Assembly (NCBI RefSeq): GCF_004771005.1
Contig: NZ_RQHV01000042.1
Coordinates: forward strand, 248,001-312,000
Direction of reading: 5' to 3'
DNA: 64,000 nucleotides
Source of the DNA: Leptospira ilyithenensis
GTDB lineage: Bacteria; Spirochaetota; Leptospiria; Leptospirales; Leptospiraceae
Shown here: piece after piece, positions 16,382-26,050 of the stretch
Layout: every line of letters starts with the position of its first letter
Numbering within the stretch: position 1 is the stretch's first letter
Position numbers and translations under genes: made by a program
The notes under the pieces: model-generated
Seen by the model: only the letters and a program-made list of their open reading frames with translations
What the model was told of the DNA's origin: nothing
The model's database searches: none

Positions 16382-18235
16382 ATGCCCTATTTTAAAAATA
16401 ATGGAAAGAATTTATTACCCAAAATTTTAACCTTATTGGTTTTGATATTTTCAATAACGTACATTGTATCTGCAAAAATAAGAGCTTCGTCTTCTTCACA
16501 TCCGTTGGATGCTCTTTATAAAAAACTATCTCCGAAAATAAAGCTTGCGGAAGATTCTGTCATATTGCGTAGGTTAGCTCTTCATTTGAAAGGAACTATT
16601 CCTTCCCCGGCAGAGTTGGGTGATTTCGCTGCTTCCGATCCCGAGGCCAGAGCTATAAATTACTCGATCAATTATTTGCGTGATCCTGGGTTTGCGGAAT
16701 ACTGGGGAATGAAGTTCGCATCTTTGTTCAGAGACAAAACGAAAACAAGAAAGGCGCCTACAGGAGCATTTTACAAGTATTTGGCGGATTCCCTTCACTC
16801 GAACAAATCCTACGATGTGTTGGTTACGGAGATGATCAATTCGCAAGGTACGCTTGCGGAAAATCCTGCTACCGGGTTTTATATCAGGGACAATGCCGAT
16901 CCTTTGCAAGTCGCCGAGTATGTTGGACGCCTATTCTATGCTAAACGGGTAGGATGTGCGAGATGCCATGATCATCCCTTTATCAAAGATTTTACCAGAA
17001 GGGATTATTATGCAGTGGCCGCATTTTTCAGTCAACAGTTTGTCCAGGATTGGTCTTTTGACGCGGATAAATTCAAAGGTCAGGATGTAGCTTATGTTCC
17101 CAGGGAATTGGAAGAACATTTGCCTACAGCCGATTTAAAAAACCTTCAAGATAAAAACAATGAATGGTATCGGGAAAATTGGAACAAGTGGTCGGAAGAG
17201 GAGAGAAAGTCATATCAGAAAAAACATGAACTCAAGTATGTCACTCTTTACACCCAACCGAAACTGGGTTTGCGTTTTCCTCATACGGATGATGCTCCTG
17301 GAGGAGATTTGGTTCGGCCTAAATTTTTGGACGGGACGGAACCAAAATTAAAGCCGGGTGATGATAGAAGAAAGGTTTTTTCGAGTTGGCTTACCGATAA
17401 AAAAAACGATCGTTTTCGAAAAGTAATCATCAATCGTATTTGGACTGAACTAATGGGATGGAGCTTCTTTACTCCGTTAGACGATTGGAATGCGGATACA
17501 AAATTACAAGGCGAAGAAATATTGAATCATTTGGATCAGGTTTTCGTAAAACAGGAATATAGAATCAAAGATTTGATTTTATATATTGTTTCCTCCGATG
17601 CTTACGCACGTTCTTATCCTGTACCCAATGATCCCGATCCCGAGGATTCGGTCCGTTATTTTGCATCCCAACGATTGAACCCGGATCAATTGTTAAATTC
17701 TTTGATCAAGGCATCGAATACATTGTCTCTCAGCGGAATTTGGGAAAGAAAAATCATTCCTTTGGATGATTTGGGAAATTTGGAATCCATCGATCTATCG
17801 GGAATGGGTACGGTTCGTACTCCGAAAGATCAACCCAAAGATATCGCAACTGCCATCGAAGTGGAACGGCCTGCACCCTATCATAGTTTTTTAGCAGTAT
17901 TCGGATCAGGTTCCAGAACGGACATTGACGATGATTTTTCGGAAATCACAATTGAACAGGTATTAACTTTACTAAACGGACGGGTTACCGGAAAGATCAT
18001 TTGGGATTTCGGAGGAAATGATTCTTTCCCCAAGAAAAAATTCGACGAAACCAAATCCATGGCAAAAACGATGGATCATATTTATTTTACTCTTCTCGGA
18101 AGGCATATCTATAAATTGGAACAGGACATATTGATAAAAAAATTAACCAAGCCGGACAATGTGTACGACCGGGAGATATTGCAGGATCTTTCCTGGGCGA
18201 TTTTGAATAGTCAGGAGTTTCTGCATGTCAACTAA
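16382..18235 (+). CDS. DUF1549/DUF1553 (PSCyt2/PSD1-type) exported protein
   Basis: This 617-residue protein has an N-terminal hydrophobic segment (ILTLLVLIFSITYIVSA). A DUF1549 domain covers about residues 35-240 and contains the family's GCARCHDHPF element near 197. DUF1553 covers the C-terminal half, with NRIWTELMGWSFF and a late Arg/Pro-rich region. The CxxCH resembles a haem c site, but in this family it is a conserved structural element and its cofactor is unproven. The family is abundant in Planctomycetes and Verrucomicrobia and is usually encoded beside DUF1501, as here. The next gene overlaps its end by 11 bases. The substrate is unknown. Confidence 0.9.
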   Translation: MPYFKNNGKNLLPKILTLLVLIFSITYIVSAKIRASSSSHPLDALYKKLSPKIKLAEDSVILRRLALHLKGTIPSPAELGDFAASDPEARAINYSINYLRDPGFAEYWGMKFASLFRDKTKTRKAPTGAFYKYLADSLHSNKSYDVLVTEMINSQGTLAENPATGFYIRDNADPLQVAEYVGRLFYAKRVGCARCHDHPFIKDFTRRDYYAVAAFFSQQFVQDWSFDADKFKGQDVAYVPRELEEHLPTADLKNLQDKNNEWYRENWNKWSEEERKSYQKKHELKYVTLYTQPKLGLRFPHTDDAPGGDLVRPKFLDGTEPKLKPGDDRRKVFSSWLTDKKNDRFRKVIINRIWTELMGWSFFTPLDDWNADTKLQGEEILNHLDQVFVKQEYRIKDLILYIVSSDAYARSYPVPNDPDPEDSVRYFASQRLNPDQLLNSLIKASNTLSLSGIWERKIIPLDDLGNLESIDLSGMGTVRTPKDQPKDIATAIEVERPAPYHSFLAVFGSGSRTDIDDDFSEITIEQVLTLLNGRVTGKIIWDFGGNDSFPKKKFDETKSMAKTMDHIYFTLLGRHIYKLEQDILIKKLTKPDNVYDREILQDLSWAILNSQEFLHVN

Positions 18236-19544
18236 TATGAGTTCATACGAAAGGAAATTGTTTCTAAAAAAAAGTATGGGAATTCTTGCCGGTGCTTTTA
18301 TAGCTTCCTTACCGGCACATTCCCTGTTTTCAAAAGACGCCGAGGATACCGACCAGGAAGAATTCACTCATAGTTCTCCAGTCAAGTCCATCATATTCAT
18401 CAATATGGAAGGCGGTATGAGTCATGTGGATACTTTGGATCCGAAAGCCAATAGTGCCTTTTCCAAAGTGGCATCTACCATTTCGGGAATCAGCTTATTG
18501 GAACCGTTTGCGAAAACGGCAAAACAATTAAAGCACCTAGGTGTTGTTAGGAGTACTTGGAGCGAAGACGGTGATCATGGATTCGGACAATACCTGTTAA
18601 ACACAGGTTATCGGATGCCGGAGGGAATGGGTTTTCCCGATATTCCTCATTTCGGATCGGTGTTTGCTTATTCCAAGAAGAGAAATGAAAAAGGTCCTTA
18701 TTTTCCTTCCTATGTTACAATGGGAAGTCGTAGCGGACGCATTGGAAATTCCGGTTTTTTAGGTGTTCCCTATGCGGGATTTCATATCGGCAATTTGGAT
18801 AATCCTGTAAATCATTTGGTTCCATCCTATGGAAAGTACAAAGACGAAAGGCTGGTTCGAAGAAAAGATATTTTAGAAATGATAAATTCCGAATTTGGGC
18901 TTAGAAACAATTCTCCTCAATTGAAACTTTGGTCCGAGATGGTAAAAGCCGCAGATGAATTTAGAAATTCTTCCCGACTTGCCAGTTTTGATCTTACCAA
19001 AGAATCTGAGGCAACTAAGGCACGTTATGGTACAAGCTGGCAAGGCAAGGCTTTGCTCATGGCGAAAAGGCTGGCCGAAAAAGAAGTTCCTTTTATTCAA
19101 ATTTCCGTCGGCGGCTGGGATACACATAACAATAACAAGGTGCAAATTGCAAAAATCATGAGTGAGACGGATCAGGGAATTTCGGCATTAATTGAAGATT
19201 TGGCAACTAGCGGTTTACTATCCCAAACAGTATTCTTTTTGAGTACTGAATTCGGACGAACACCCGATGTGGGAAGTCGGGACGGAAGGGACCACCATCC
19301 TAGAGTTTGGACGAGTCTTCTCGGTGGAGGTCCTTTTCAAAAAGGATTTGTATTGGGAGAATCCGATGAAAAAGGAGAAAGACCTTCCAAGTCAAAGGAT
19401 GCCTACCATCTGCGGGATTTGATTTCAAGCATTCATTATGCCTCTGGAGTAGACCCGGATGCTTCGCTTCCGAATTCTTTCGGTAGACCGTTTCCACTTT
19501 CTCCTCGTTCGGCGAAGGTGATCGAGGAGATAATCTCTTTGTAA
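18225..19544 (+). CDS. DUF1501 protein (alkaline phosphatase/sulfatase-like fold)
   Basis: The 439-residue protein starts at the ATG at 18225, which has AGGAG about 7 bases upstream. The N-terminus (YERKLFLKKSMGILAGAFIA) looks like a signal or Tat-like leader without a clear twin-Arg. DUF1501 hallmarks are NMEGGMSHVDTLDPK near 62-76, GGWDTHNNNK near 305 and TEFGRTPDVG followed by DHH near 345-360. These resemble the metal-binding residues of alkaline-phosphatase-fold enzymes. The exact reaction is not known. It is translated with the DUF1549 gene (11-base overlap), and the pair probably acts together outside the cytoplasm. Confidence 0.9.
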   Translation: MSTNMSSYERKLFLKKSMGILAGAFIASLPAHSLFSKDAEDTDQEEFTHSSPVKSIIFINMEGGMSHVDTLDPKANSAFSKVASTISGISLLEPFAKTAKQLKHLGVVRSTWSEDGDHGFGQYLLNTGYRMPEGMGFPDIPHFGSVFAYSKKRNEKGPYFPSYVTMGSRSGRIGNSGFLGVPYAGFHIGNLDNPVNHLVPSYGKYKDERLVRRKDILEMINSEFGLRNNSPQLKLWSEMVKAADEFRNSSRLASFDLTKESEATKARYGTSWQGKALLMAKRLAEKEVPFIQISVGGWDTHNNNKVQIAKIMSETDQGISALIEDLATSGLLSQTVFFLSTEFGRTPDVGSRDGRDHHPRVWTSLLGGGPFQKGFVLGESDEKGERPSKSKDAYHLRDLISSIHYASGVDPDASLPNSFGRPFPLSPRSAKVIEEIISL

Positions 19545-19547
19545 CCT

Positions 19548-21290
19548 TTATTCAAAAATTTGAATTTCTTGTTTGGTTTTGTTGTAACAGATTTCCTGTT
19601 TTTGATATGAAATACATTTTTTTTCGGAAGATAGTAAAACAGAGTCTTTCGAAATCAATTCTTTGATTTCATTCAGTTCCGGAGGGGAGAGTGGTTCAAA
19701 CTCGGCCCATACATTCGGTTTTTTCCATTTGAGCTTCGCATAATTGTCATTTTTTGCTCCTATTACAATGTATGCAGATTCATTCGGGTTGGGCTTTGAA
19801 TAAGAAGGTAGTATGTTCATACTTTGAATGGGTTCTTTCCATTTTGGACCCTGTTCCGTACGAAATGAATTTCCTTCGTTCCAAAGGATATAAAATTGCG
19901 ATTCCGATTTGGAACGGACGATCATATCAATATCCAAATCTGTGTCCAAATCCAAAAATAGAATGTCGCTCGGATCTTTTCCTACTTTCAACTCGCTCGG
20001 ATTTTTTAAAAATCCAAATTGATTTTGAAACACGATCGAAACCTTACCAGAGTAAGTTGGATGAGTGAAAATCAGATCTTTTTTATTATCCGAATTCAAA
20101 TCATAAGAAAATACTTTCCCGGGATACAGAGGGAGGGAGATGGCCGATGCAGGTCTTTCTTTTTTTCCTTTGGTTCCCAGCAGAGTTCTTTGAAATCCCG
20201 GTCCTTGCCATTCCAGTTTCAAATATTTGCCTCCTCCTCCCTGAAAGTATTCAATTTCAATCGGTATAATATCACCTTCTTTTAGTTTGGTGGTTTCTGA
20301 AAATTCGGTCGGGCCCATCCAAGTCCATTGGTCAATTAGAATCTGGTTACCAACTTTAACACGAACTCCGTCATCACTTGTAACAAAAAAGGAATAATCT
20401 CCGCTCGTGGGAACTTGCAAAGAGGAAGAAAACCTTGCGCAAAAATTTTCCAGTGGTACTGCTTTTGAAAACGGTTCAGTGCTTGATGTAAAATTCAAAA
20501 GATCGATTTTGTTTTTTAAAATAGATTCTTTGAATTCCCTTCCTTTGAAATAATTTGCATCCCAATTTGTTTCCGTTCCGAATGGATTGATTAAGGAATA
20601 CCCGTAATCCAAAGACCCGATCTTTCGGATGGTGGACTTGGAAGAGGATGGGCTCTCCCAAAGGAGCTCCGCATAAGCATCCCCGCCACTGTCATAGTAT
20701 TCCATTTTAACATTGTATTCTTTACCCGAAACTAAAACGAGTTCTCCTGAAAATTCGGAGGTACCCATATCTTTCCACTGATCAACGATGAGTTTTCCAT
20801 CCACCCAAAGTCTTGCTCCATCGTCCGTTCTTGTGATAAATTTATATTTTTCAGAATGGGAAGGTTTGATTTTGCCAATCCACCTAGCACCAAACGAATC
20901 ACCAGTATAGTCGGGAGAAAAAGAATCTCCTCCGTAAGGAAAATAAATGGCGGATTCCTTTCCTGTTAAAATTTCCTTTTTTAGCTCCGGTTCTGAAAAA
21001 TAATGTGCTTCAATATTGCCAACAAATCCTTGTTCTCTGGGACTTAAAAAATACAACAACCCCGTTTGATATTGTATTCCTGCGATAACCGGCAAATCAT
21101 CTTTGGTTTCCCATAAAGTCAGATCATCGAATCCGTTTTCAATACGGAATTGAGAAACAAGTTTGAATTTGGTCTGGGAAAGAAGGGACAGACTCAATAA
21201 AGAGAGAACAATACAAATTAAGGATAGAATTTTTTTCCGATTTGTTTGTATGCCGAAAAATAAATTTAATATTTGTTTGGTTATGATCAT
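19548..21290 (-). CDS. Exported double-PA14 protein with VCBS-like tail
   Basis: The 580-residue protein has an N-terminal signal or anchor (SLICIVLSLLSLSLLSQT). Two PA14 beta-barrel domains follow. The first is at about residues 85-215 (RTDDGARLWVDGKLIVDQW) and the second at about 240-365 (SDDGVRVKVGNQILIDQW). PA14 domains usually bind carbohydrate. The C-terminal third has Asp-rich FG-GAP/VCBS-like segments (DLNSDNKKDLIF and DLDTDLDIDMIV) that suggest Ca2+ binding or a beta-propeller. The start ATG overlaps the stop of the porin gene by 4 bases (ATGA). A surface role in glycan binding is likely; no catalytic motif is seen. Confidence 0.85.
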   Translation of the reverse strand: MIITKQILNLFFGIQTNRKKILSLICIVLSLLSLSLLSQTKFKLVSQFRIENGFDDLTLWETKDDLPVIAGIQYQTGLLYFLSPREQGFVGNIEAHYFSEPELKKEILTGKESAIYFPYGGDSFSPDYTGDSFGARWIGKIKPSHSEKYKFITRTDDGARLWVDGKLIVDQWKDMGTSEFSGELVLVSGKEYNVKMEYYDSGGDAYAELLWESPSSSKSTIRKIGSLDYGYSLINPFGTETNWDANYFKGREFKESILKNKIDLLNFTSSTEPFSKAVPLENFCARFSSSLQVPTSGDYSFFVTSDDGVRVKVGNQILIDQWTWMGPTEFSETTKLKEGDIIPIEIEYFQGGGGKYLKLEWQGPGFQRTLLGTKGKKERPASAISLPLYPGKVFSYDLNSDNKKDLIFTHPTYSGKVSIVFQNQFGFLKNPSELKVGKDPSDILFLDLDTDLDIDMIVRSKSESQFYILWNEGNSFRTEQGPKWKEPIQSMNILPSYSKPNPNESAYIVIGAKNDNYAKLKWKKPNVWAEFEPLSPPELNEIKELISKDSVLLSSEKKCISYQKQEICYNKTKQEIQIFE

Positions 21291-22549
21291 AAATAAATTT
21301 GCATCTGAATTCGAAATTGTTCCGAGCCGTAATTTTGACTCACTTCACCGTCTTGGTGAGAGTAGTCAGCTTGAATTTTTAAATTATGATCTTGGATATA
21401 ATAAGAAAAAGCAATTCCTCTTTCTCGGCTGTAGGTAAGGGTCGGATCTGTTTTTGCAATAGGATAGTATTCTGAAAAACGAAATGCTACTCCCAATTTT
21501 TGCGTCAGTAAATATCCAAGTTGAATCATTTCTCCGCGGGCGGATCTTGAGTATTCCCGTTTCAATTGACTGCCTATTTCCTTTTCCCGATAAGGAGCAT
21601 CCGCATCACGAACCAAGTATTCTGCTGAAAGAGAAAATCCCAGCCACTTCAGTACAAACTCGGCGCCGGAATGATTGTAGGTAAACCGGGCAAAATCATA
21701 TGTATCGCCGAAGGTAGAGAGTGTTCTGTTTGAATTTACATTTTTCGCTCCGAAGACGGAAAAAGAAAGTTTGGGAGTTGTGGAATAATCCAGATCAGGT
21801 TCGCCCGCATCCGTATAACAACCCAAAGGGTAATAGGTTAGTTTGGCGATGCTTAAGACTCCTGGAGAGCGGGATGTTTTATTTCTTCCGTCACCTCCGA
21901 ATACTCCCACATTATAGCCGAAATGATTTAAACCTAAAAAATTATTGGAAAATGCCTGAATACCTACATCCCGATCCAAATTTAATTCCCCGTTCGAAAT
22001 GGTTCGATCAACAAACTCCTGTATGCCGTCGGAGATCACTCTTTCCCGATTGAAGGGAACTTTCATCTGTCCACCGGATATATTGAAATCCCTATATTTA
22101 GCGTATGTTAGAACTGCATCCCTCAAAGGGACCGGCCTGTCTTTTTCCATATCTTGGTCGGAAAAACCCAACTGCATATAATACTGCCAATCTTTGTTCA
22201 TGACATAACCTCGTAGTGCAATCCTTGCCCTTCTCAGTTGCAATTCCGTCGGACCGCCGTCCGGGTTTGTGGAATTTCCTTGGGTGTATCTTCCCTGAAA
22301 GCGCAAACGGAGATTGAGAGATGCGTCTTCGTCGGGAGATTCAAAATCCAAACCTTTTCCAAATGCCATACGGACTTTTGCCGGTTTTTCAGGATTTAGT
22401 TTCTCTTCTTTGGCTACGATCGTCTTTTTCGGATCGGCTTTCGTAGGAAGAGGGGAAGGTTCACCGGTTTGAGAGTGGATTTTCGATATAGGAAGATAAA
22501 GCAGCAGGAAAGTGAGGAGTGTGAGGTATTTATCTTGGTTTTTAAGCAT
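21287..22549 (-). CDS. Phosphate-selective porin (OprO/OprP family)
   Basis: This outer-membrane beta-barrel has 420 residues from the ATG at 22549. A good signal peptide (MLKNQDKYLTLLTFLLLYLP...) ends near SQ, followed by a short Pro/Lys linker. The family start of the barrel is seen as LRLRFQGRYTQG, then LQLRRARIALRGYV, WQYYMQLGF, ISGGQMKVPF and a C-terminal strand ending FRIQMQIYL, with terminal aromatic/hydrophobic alternation. OprO/P-like porins carry phosphate or polyphosphate in Pseudomonas, but specificity cannot be read here. A GTG 12 codons upstream is possible, but it would bury the signal peptide. The porin is coupled to the PA14 gene downstream. Confidence 0.85.
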   Translation of the reverse strand: MLKNQDKYLTLLTFLLLYLPISKIHSQTGEPSPLPTKADPKKTIVAKEEKLNPEKPAKVRMAFGKGLDFESPDEDASLNLRLRFQGRYTQGNSTNPDGGPTELQLRRARIALRGYVMNKDWQYYMQLGFSDQDMEKDRPVPLRDAVLTYAKYRDFNISGGQMKVPFNRERVISDGIQEFVDRTISNGELNLDRDVGIQAFSNNFLGLNHFGYNVGVFGGDGRNKTSRSPGVLSIAKLTYYPLGCYTDAGEPDLDYSTTPKLSFSVFGAKNVNSNRTLSTFGDTYDFARFTYNHSGAEFVLKWLGFSLSAEYLVRDADAPYREKEIGSQLKREYSRSARGEMIQLGYLLTQKLGVAFRFSEYYPIAKTDPTLTYSRERGIAFSYYIQDHNLKIQADYSHQDGEVSQNYGSEQFRIQMQIYL

Positions 22550-22786
22550 TTCGGAGGCCGTTCCGCGCTTTCCGGAGATTTCCACGGTCGAGATAATTAC
22601 AAATTAATTACATGTTTTCCTGTCGTAAATTTAGGTCATCCGCTTTACCCTCAAAGTCCATTTTGTGGTACCTCCGACAGTGGTTTTCAGACCCTCATCT
22701 CCAATCTAAGCCGGTAAAATCTCGTAAACCAGAAATCATTTTTCCTTTTCCAAAAAACTTAGTTCCAAAGACTGTTCCCATTATCT

Positions 22787-23815
22787 ATGAAAAAAGCACT
22801 GATCACTGGAATCACAGGGCAAGATGGCTCTTACTTGGCGGAACTTCTCTTGGAAAAAGGATACCAAGTACATGGAATCGTAAGACGAACAAGTTTATTC
22901 AACCGAAATCGTATCGAACACCTCCATGGAAATTCCAATTTAATTTTACATTACGGGGATATGACCGATTCCTCCAACTTAAACCGAATTTTAGAAAAAA
23001 CCCAGCCGGAAGAGATTTACAACTTAGCGGCACAATCGCATGTTCAGGTTTCTTTTGAAGTTCCTGAATACACTGCCGAAGTAGACGGGGTGGGAACCTT
23101 ACGGATCTTAGATGCAATCAAACAAACCGGAATCAAATCCAGATTTTACCAAGCATCCACATCCGAGCTTTACGGTTTGGTACAGGAAATCCCTCAAACC
23201 GAAAAAACCCCGTTTTATCCCCGTTCTCCTTATGCCGTAGCAAAATTATACGCGTATTGGGCGGTGGTAAATTATAGGGAAGCGTATGGGCTTCATGCTT
23301 CCAATGGGATTCTATTCAATCATGAATCTCCCAGACGTGGAGAAGCATTTGTAACCAGAAAAGTCACACTTGGTGTTGCTGCGGTAAAAGCCGGACAATT
23401 GCCTCATATCACTATGGGAAATATTGATTCCAAACGCGATTGGGGATACGCACCGGACTATGTGCAAATGATGTGGATGATGTTACAGCAAGACAAACCG
23501 GACGATTACGTTGTAGCTACAAATGAAATGCATACGGTTCGTGAATTTATCGAAGAGTCTTACCGAATTGCAGGCTATGAAGTGCTCTGGGAAGGAAAAG
23601 AAGACAAAGAAGTCGGTAAAGATAAAAAAACCGGCAAAGTTTTAGTTAAAATCGATCCTAAATACTACCGACCTGCCGAAGTGGAATTGCTGATTGGCAA
23701 CCCCGAAAAAGCAAAACAAAAGTTAGGCTGGGTTCCTAAGGTAAAATTCAAAGAATTGGTTAAGATTATGACTGAAGCCGATTTGGCATCTTACGGTTTG
23801 AAACCGGAAGCATAA
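22787..23815 (+). CDS. gmd: GDP-mannose 4,6-dehydratase
   Basis: This enzyme converts GDP-mannose to GDP-4-keto-6-deoxymannose, the precursor of fucose, rhamnose and perosamine in lipopolysaccharide. The 342-residue short-chain dehydrogenase has the NADP-binding motif [15 protein letters not shown] at residues 7-21, then [14 protein letters not shown], the active-site segment STSELYG near 124, and [10 protein letters not shown] near 150 (Tyr-xxx-Lys). The family's [14 protein letters not shown] follows near 180. All catalytic residues are present and the length is typical. It stands alone here: no fcl or rfb genes are nearby. The 237 bases upstream are shared with the divergent porin; no obvious promoter was picked. 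Confidence 0.95.
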   Translation: MKKALITGITGQDGSYLAELLLEKGYQVHGIVRRTSLFNRNRIEHLHGNSNLILHYGDMTDSSNLNRILEKTQPEEIYNLAAQSHVQVSFEVPEYTAEVDGVGTLRILDAIKQTGIKSRFYQASTSELYGLVQEIPQTEKTPFYPRSPYAVAKLYAYWAVVNYREAYGLHASNGILFNHESPRRGEAFVTRKVTLGVAAVKAGQLPHITMGNIDSKRDWGYAPDYVQMMWMMLQQDKPDDYVVATNEMHTVREFIEESYRIAGYEVLWEGKEDKEVGKDKKTGKVLVKIDPKYYRPAEVELLIGNPEKAKQKLGWVPKVKFKELVKIMTEADLASYGLKPEA

Positions 23816-23861
23816 ACCAAATCAAACTTTATCATGTAGCGGGCGTTCGGGGAATATTATT

Positions 23862-24167
23862 TCAAAGACCAAAAAATTGGTCCAACATCAATTTTTTCAG
23901 AGTTTCTTTTAACTTTTCCTGAATGTTCACGATTTTGACTGTAATTTTTTTCTCATCAGCTTTGTTCTTAAAGGAAAGAAGTCTTGAAATTCCGAGAGAA
24001 CTAACAATCACAACTTTTTCCATATCTAAATAAACTTCAGTCACATCTTTGTCCAAGATACTGCTCAGTGTTTCCCTAAGTTCGGGCGAATTTCCGTCTA
24101 GGATCTGATCCATAAAGCGAACGCTGATCGTATTAGCTTTTTCTTCAATTAGTATTTTTTCGTTCAT
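23862..24167 (-). CDS. STAS-domain protein (anti-sigma factor antagonist type)
   Basis: A single STAS domain of 101 residues is predicted from the ATG at 24167, which has GAGAG about 6 bases upstream; an ATG 4 codons earlier lacks this. Strand-helix order fits SpoIIAA-like proteins. The regulatory serine region reads VVIVSSLGISRLL near residues 51-63, where a Ser would be phosphorylated by a partner kinase. No anti-sigma kinase or phosphatase gene is adjacent, so the partner lies elsewhere. It is the last gene of a minus-strand group and follows the double cNMP protein by 48 bases. Confidence 0.85.
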   Translation of the reverse strand: MNEKILIEEKANTISVRFMDQILDGNSPELRETLSSILDKDVTEVYLDMEKVVIVSSLGISRLLSFKNKADEKKITVKIVNIQEKLKETLKKLMLDQFFGL

Positions 24168-24215
24168 GTTCTCTCGCATCTAGTGTGCGCAAATTGGAAA
24201 CTAAGCAACTGAAAT

Positions 24216-25427
24216 TTATTTCAGCTTTTTAAGTTTATTTTCCATCTGTGCTTTCTTATGATAAAATTGGACGAGTTTTTCCAGCTCAGCAGTGTCGGAA
24301 CATACAATTTTTCCAAGATCCAGACGAATAAATTTGTTTTGTTTGATAAGTTCCGCGATCAGCAATTCATCCTTTGGATCGGTAAGTCCGATCATTTTCA
24401 AAAGATCTTTGGCGCCCAATTCAAAATTGATCGCTTGTTTGGGAGCGACTTTCACTCTGTTTTTTTCCACCAGAGTCATTAATGTGTCTACAATGCGTGC
24501 TTGAGAATCTTTGAGCAATAGATTGGCAAGTTGTTTGTAAGCAGTCCAGATTCTTTCGGACAATAACGTAATGAGCCTTGTGGCAAGTTGCGGTTGCGCC
24601 TTTACCATTCCTTCGAAGTTGGCTTTGTTGATGGCAAGTAGTTCCACATCACCCGATGCAATTGCGGAAGCAGAACGGGGTTTATTGTCCAGAATGGCCA
24701 TCTCTCCGAAAATATCACCTGCCTGGAGAACAGCCAACATAACTTCGTTTTGGTTAACAATCTTGGAAATTTTAACTTTGCCTTGTTGGAGGATGAATAG
24801 CTCTTTGCCCGGTTCATGCTCGCAGAAAATCATTTCATTGTCTCTGTAGTTACGATTGAACTTGGTATAGTCGATCGCTGCTGCTGCGAAAGCTTGGTTG
24901 CTCGATTGCAAACGTAATTTCGATTGGGGGACAAATTGTCCGTTAGGAAGATGTTTTAAATAGCTTTGATAGGCAAAAGTAGCATGAGGAACATTTTGCT
25001 GTTGGAAATAATATTCGCCGATTTTGAATAGTTCGTTCGGATCTTCCTCTACTGCGTTTCGAAAAGAAAGGCGGGTGATTGTAGTATCGAATTGGCGCAA
25101 TTTCATCGAAAAGAATCGAATGATGTTCATGGCAACTGCGGTTGATTTTTGGATCAACGTGCCGAATTGGTCATAACTAACCGAGATTAAGGAAACATTT
25201 GTAAGTGAAGTGGCGGATTCAATTTGAGCATGTTGGCTCATCGCCGCCACTACTCCGAAAAAATCACCAGGTCCAAGGACTTGGTTCGGATCTTCTCCGA
25301 CCACGGCAGTCTCCCGAGTAACGCGTACTTTCCCCTCACGTATGATATAGAAATTGTTCGCATCTTTCTTCCCTTCTACAATGATGTAGGAGTTTGCTGG
25401 GAAGGTTACCATTTGAAAAAATGACAT
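24216..25427 (-). CDS. Double cyclic nucleotide-binding domain protein
   Basis: The 403-residue protein has two Crp-like cNMP-binding barrels (about residues 5-115 and 195-310) joined by a TPR-like segment (LFKIGEYYFQQQN). The second barrel carries the full phosphate-binding cassette, FGEMAILDNKPRSASAIA, with the Glu and Arg needed for cyclic nucleotide. The first has FFGVVAAMSQHAQIESA and lacks both, so it is likely non-binding. The C-terminal 100 residues resemble a Crp-type helical and winged-helix region, but the DNA-binding helix is not clear-cut. A role as a cAMP-responsive regulator is inferred. An adenylate cyclase gene is present at 54748. Confidence 0.85.
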   Translation of the reverse strand: MSFFQMVTFPANSYIIVEGKKDANNFYIIREGKVRVTRETAVVGEDPNQVLGPGDFFGVVAAMSQHAQIESATSLTNVSLISVSYDQFGTLIQKSTAVAMNIIRFFSMKLRQFDTTITRLSFRNAVEEDPNELFKIGEYYFQQQNVPHATFAYQSYLKHLPNGQFVPQSKLRLQSSNQAFAAAAIDYTKFNRNYRDNEMIFCEHEPGKELFILQQGKVKISKIVNQNEVMLAVLQAGDIFGEMAILDNKPRSASAIASGDVELLAINKANFEGMVKAQPQLATRLITLLSERIWTAYKQLANLLLKDSQARIVDTLMTLVEKNRVKVAPKQAINFELGAKDLLKMIGLTDPKDELLIAELIKQNKFIRLDLGKIVCSDTAELEKLVQFYHKKAQMENKLKKLK

Positions 25428-25508
25428 CTTTGGATTACTCTAAGGCTTTTTCTTGTCGACGTGCCCATTTTATTATCGGAAAGCAGGGAGGCAATATTTT
25501 CCCAAAAT

Positions 25509-26027
25509 TCATTTATTTTTACCTTCTGATAAAATTTCCAATTGTGAGAGTTCCATCTCCGCTTCTTGAGCGATCTTGGAAGAATAAGTATTTGCTGTTA
25601 TATCCTTAAGTATGGCGATGGCTTTTTCTTCTCTTCCCATTCTTACAAAAGCCCGCGCGGATTCGAGATAAGCATCAAGCCCTTCTTCCGTATTTGGGTA
25701 ATCTTTGTACATCATCAGTTCGTTTTGAGCAAGAGCCACGGTATCCCTTGTTTTTCTGTAGGCACTGGAAAGCAATTTCCTAGCTTCCCACTCTTTTGGA
25801 TGCCGTAAGTAAAGCACTAGAAAAAGTTTTAATTCCTCAATGGATTTCGTATAATTTCTGTCCTGAAAAAACTCGTTCGCCTTTTGAAATAACAGGTTTC
25901 CTTGTTTGATTTCCTCAGCCTTATAGACTTCGGAAAGTTTTTTCGGTTCCGCAGCAGGAGCGGGAAAGTTTAAAAATAGAACCAAAACCGAAAAATAGAA
26001 AACCAAAACCGTCGAATTCTGTCTCAT
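25509..26027 (-). CDS. Exported TPR-repeat protein
   Basis: The protein has 172 residues from the ATG at 26027; a TTG three codons upstream is an alternative. A signal peptide (VLVFYFSVLVLFLNFPAPAA) is followed by TPR-like helix pairs: FQKANEFFQDRNYTKSIEEL near 45 and YLESARAFVRMGREEKAIAIL near 120. Such proteins act as periplasmic scaffolds. It begins 23 bases after the VWA gene, so the two are probably cotranscribed. No partner can be named. Confidence 0.75.
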   Translation of the reverse strand: MRQNSTVLVFYFSVLVLFLNFPAPAAEPKKLSEVYKAEEIKQGNLLFQKANEFFQDRNYTKSIEELKLFLVLYLRHPKEWEARKLLSSAYRKTRDTVALAQNELMMYKDYPNTEEGLDAYLESARAFVRMGREEKAIAILKDITANTYSSKIAQEAEMELSQLEILSEGKNK

Positions 26028-26050
26028 TAGTTTCAATGTCGGCTGGTTTG

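Noticed and set aside
16970..17000. CxxCH in the DUF1549 protein as proof of a cytochrome c
   Set aside because: The CxxCHxHP element is a normal conserved part of this family and does not by itself show haem binding.
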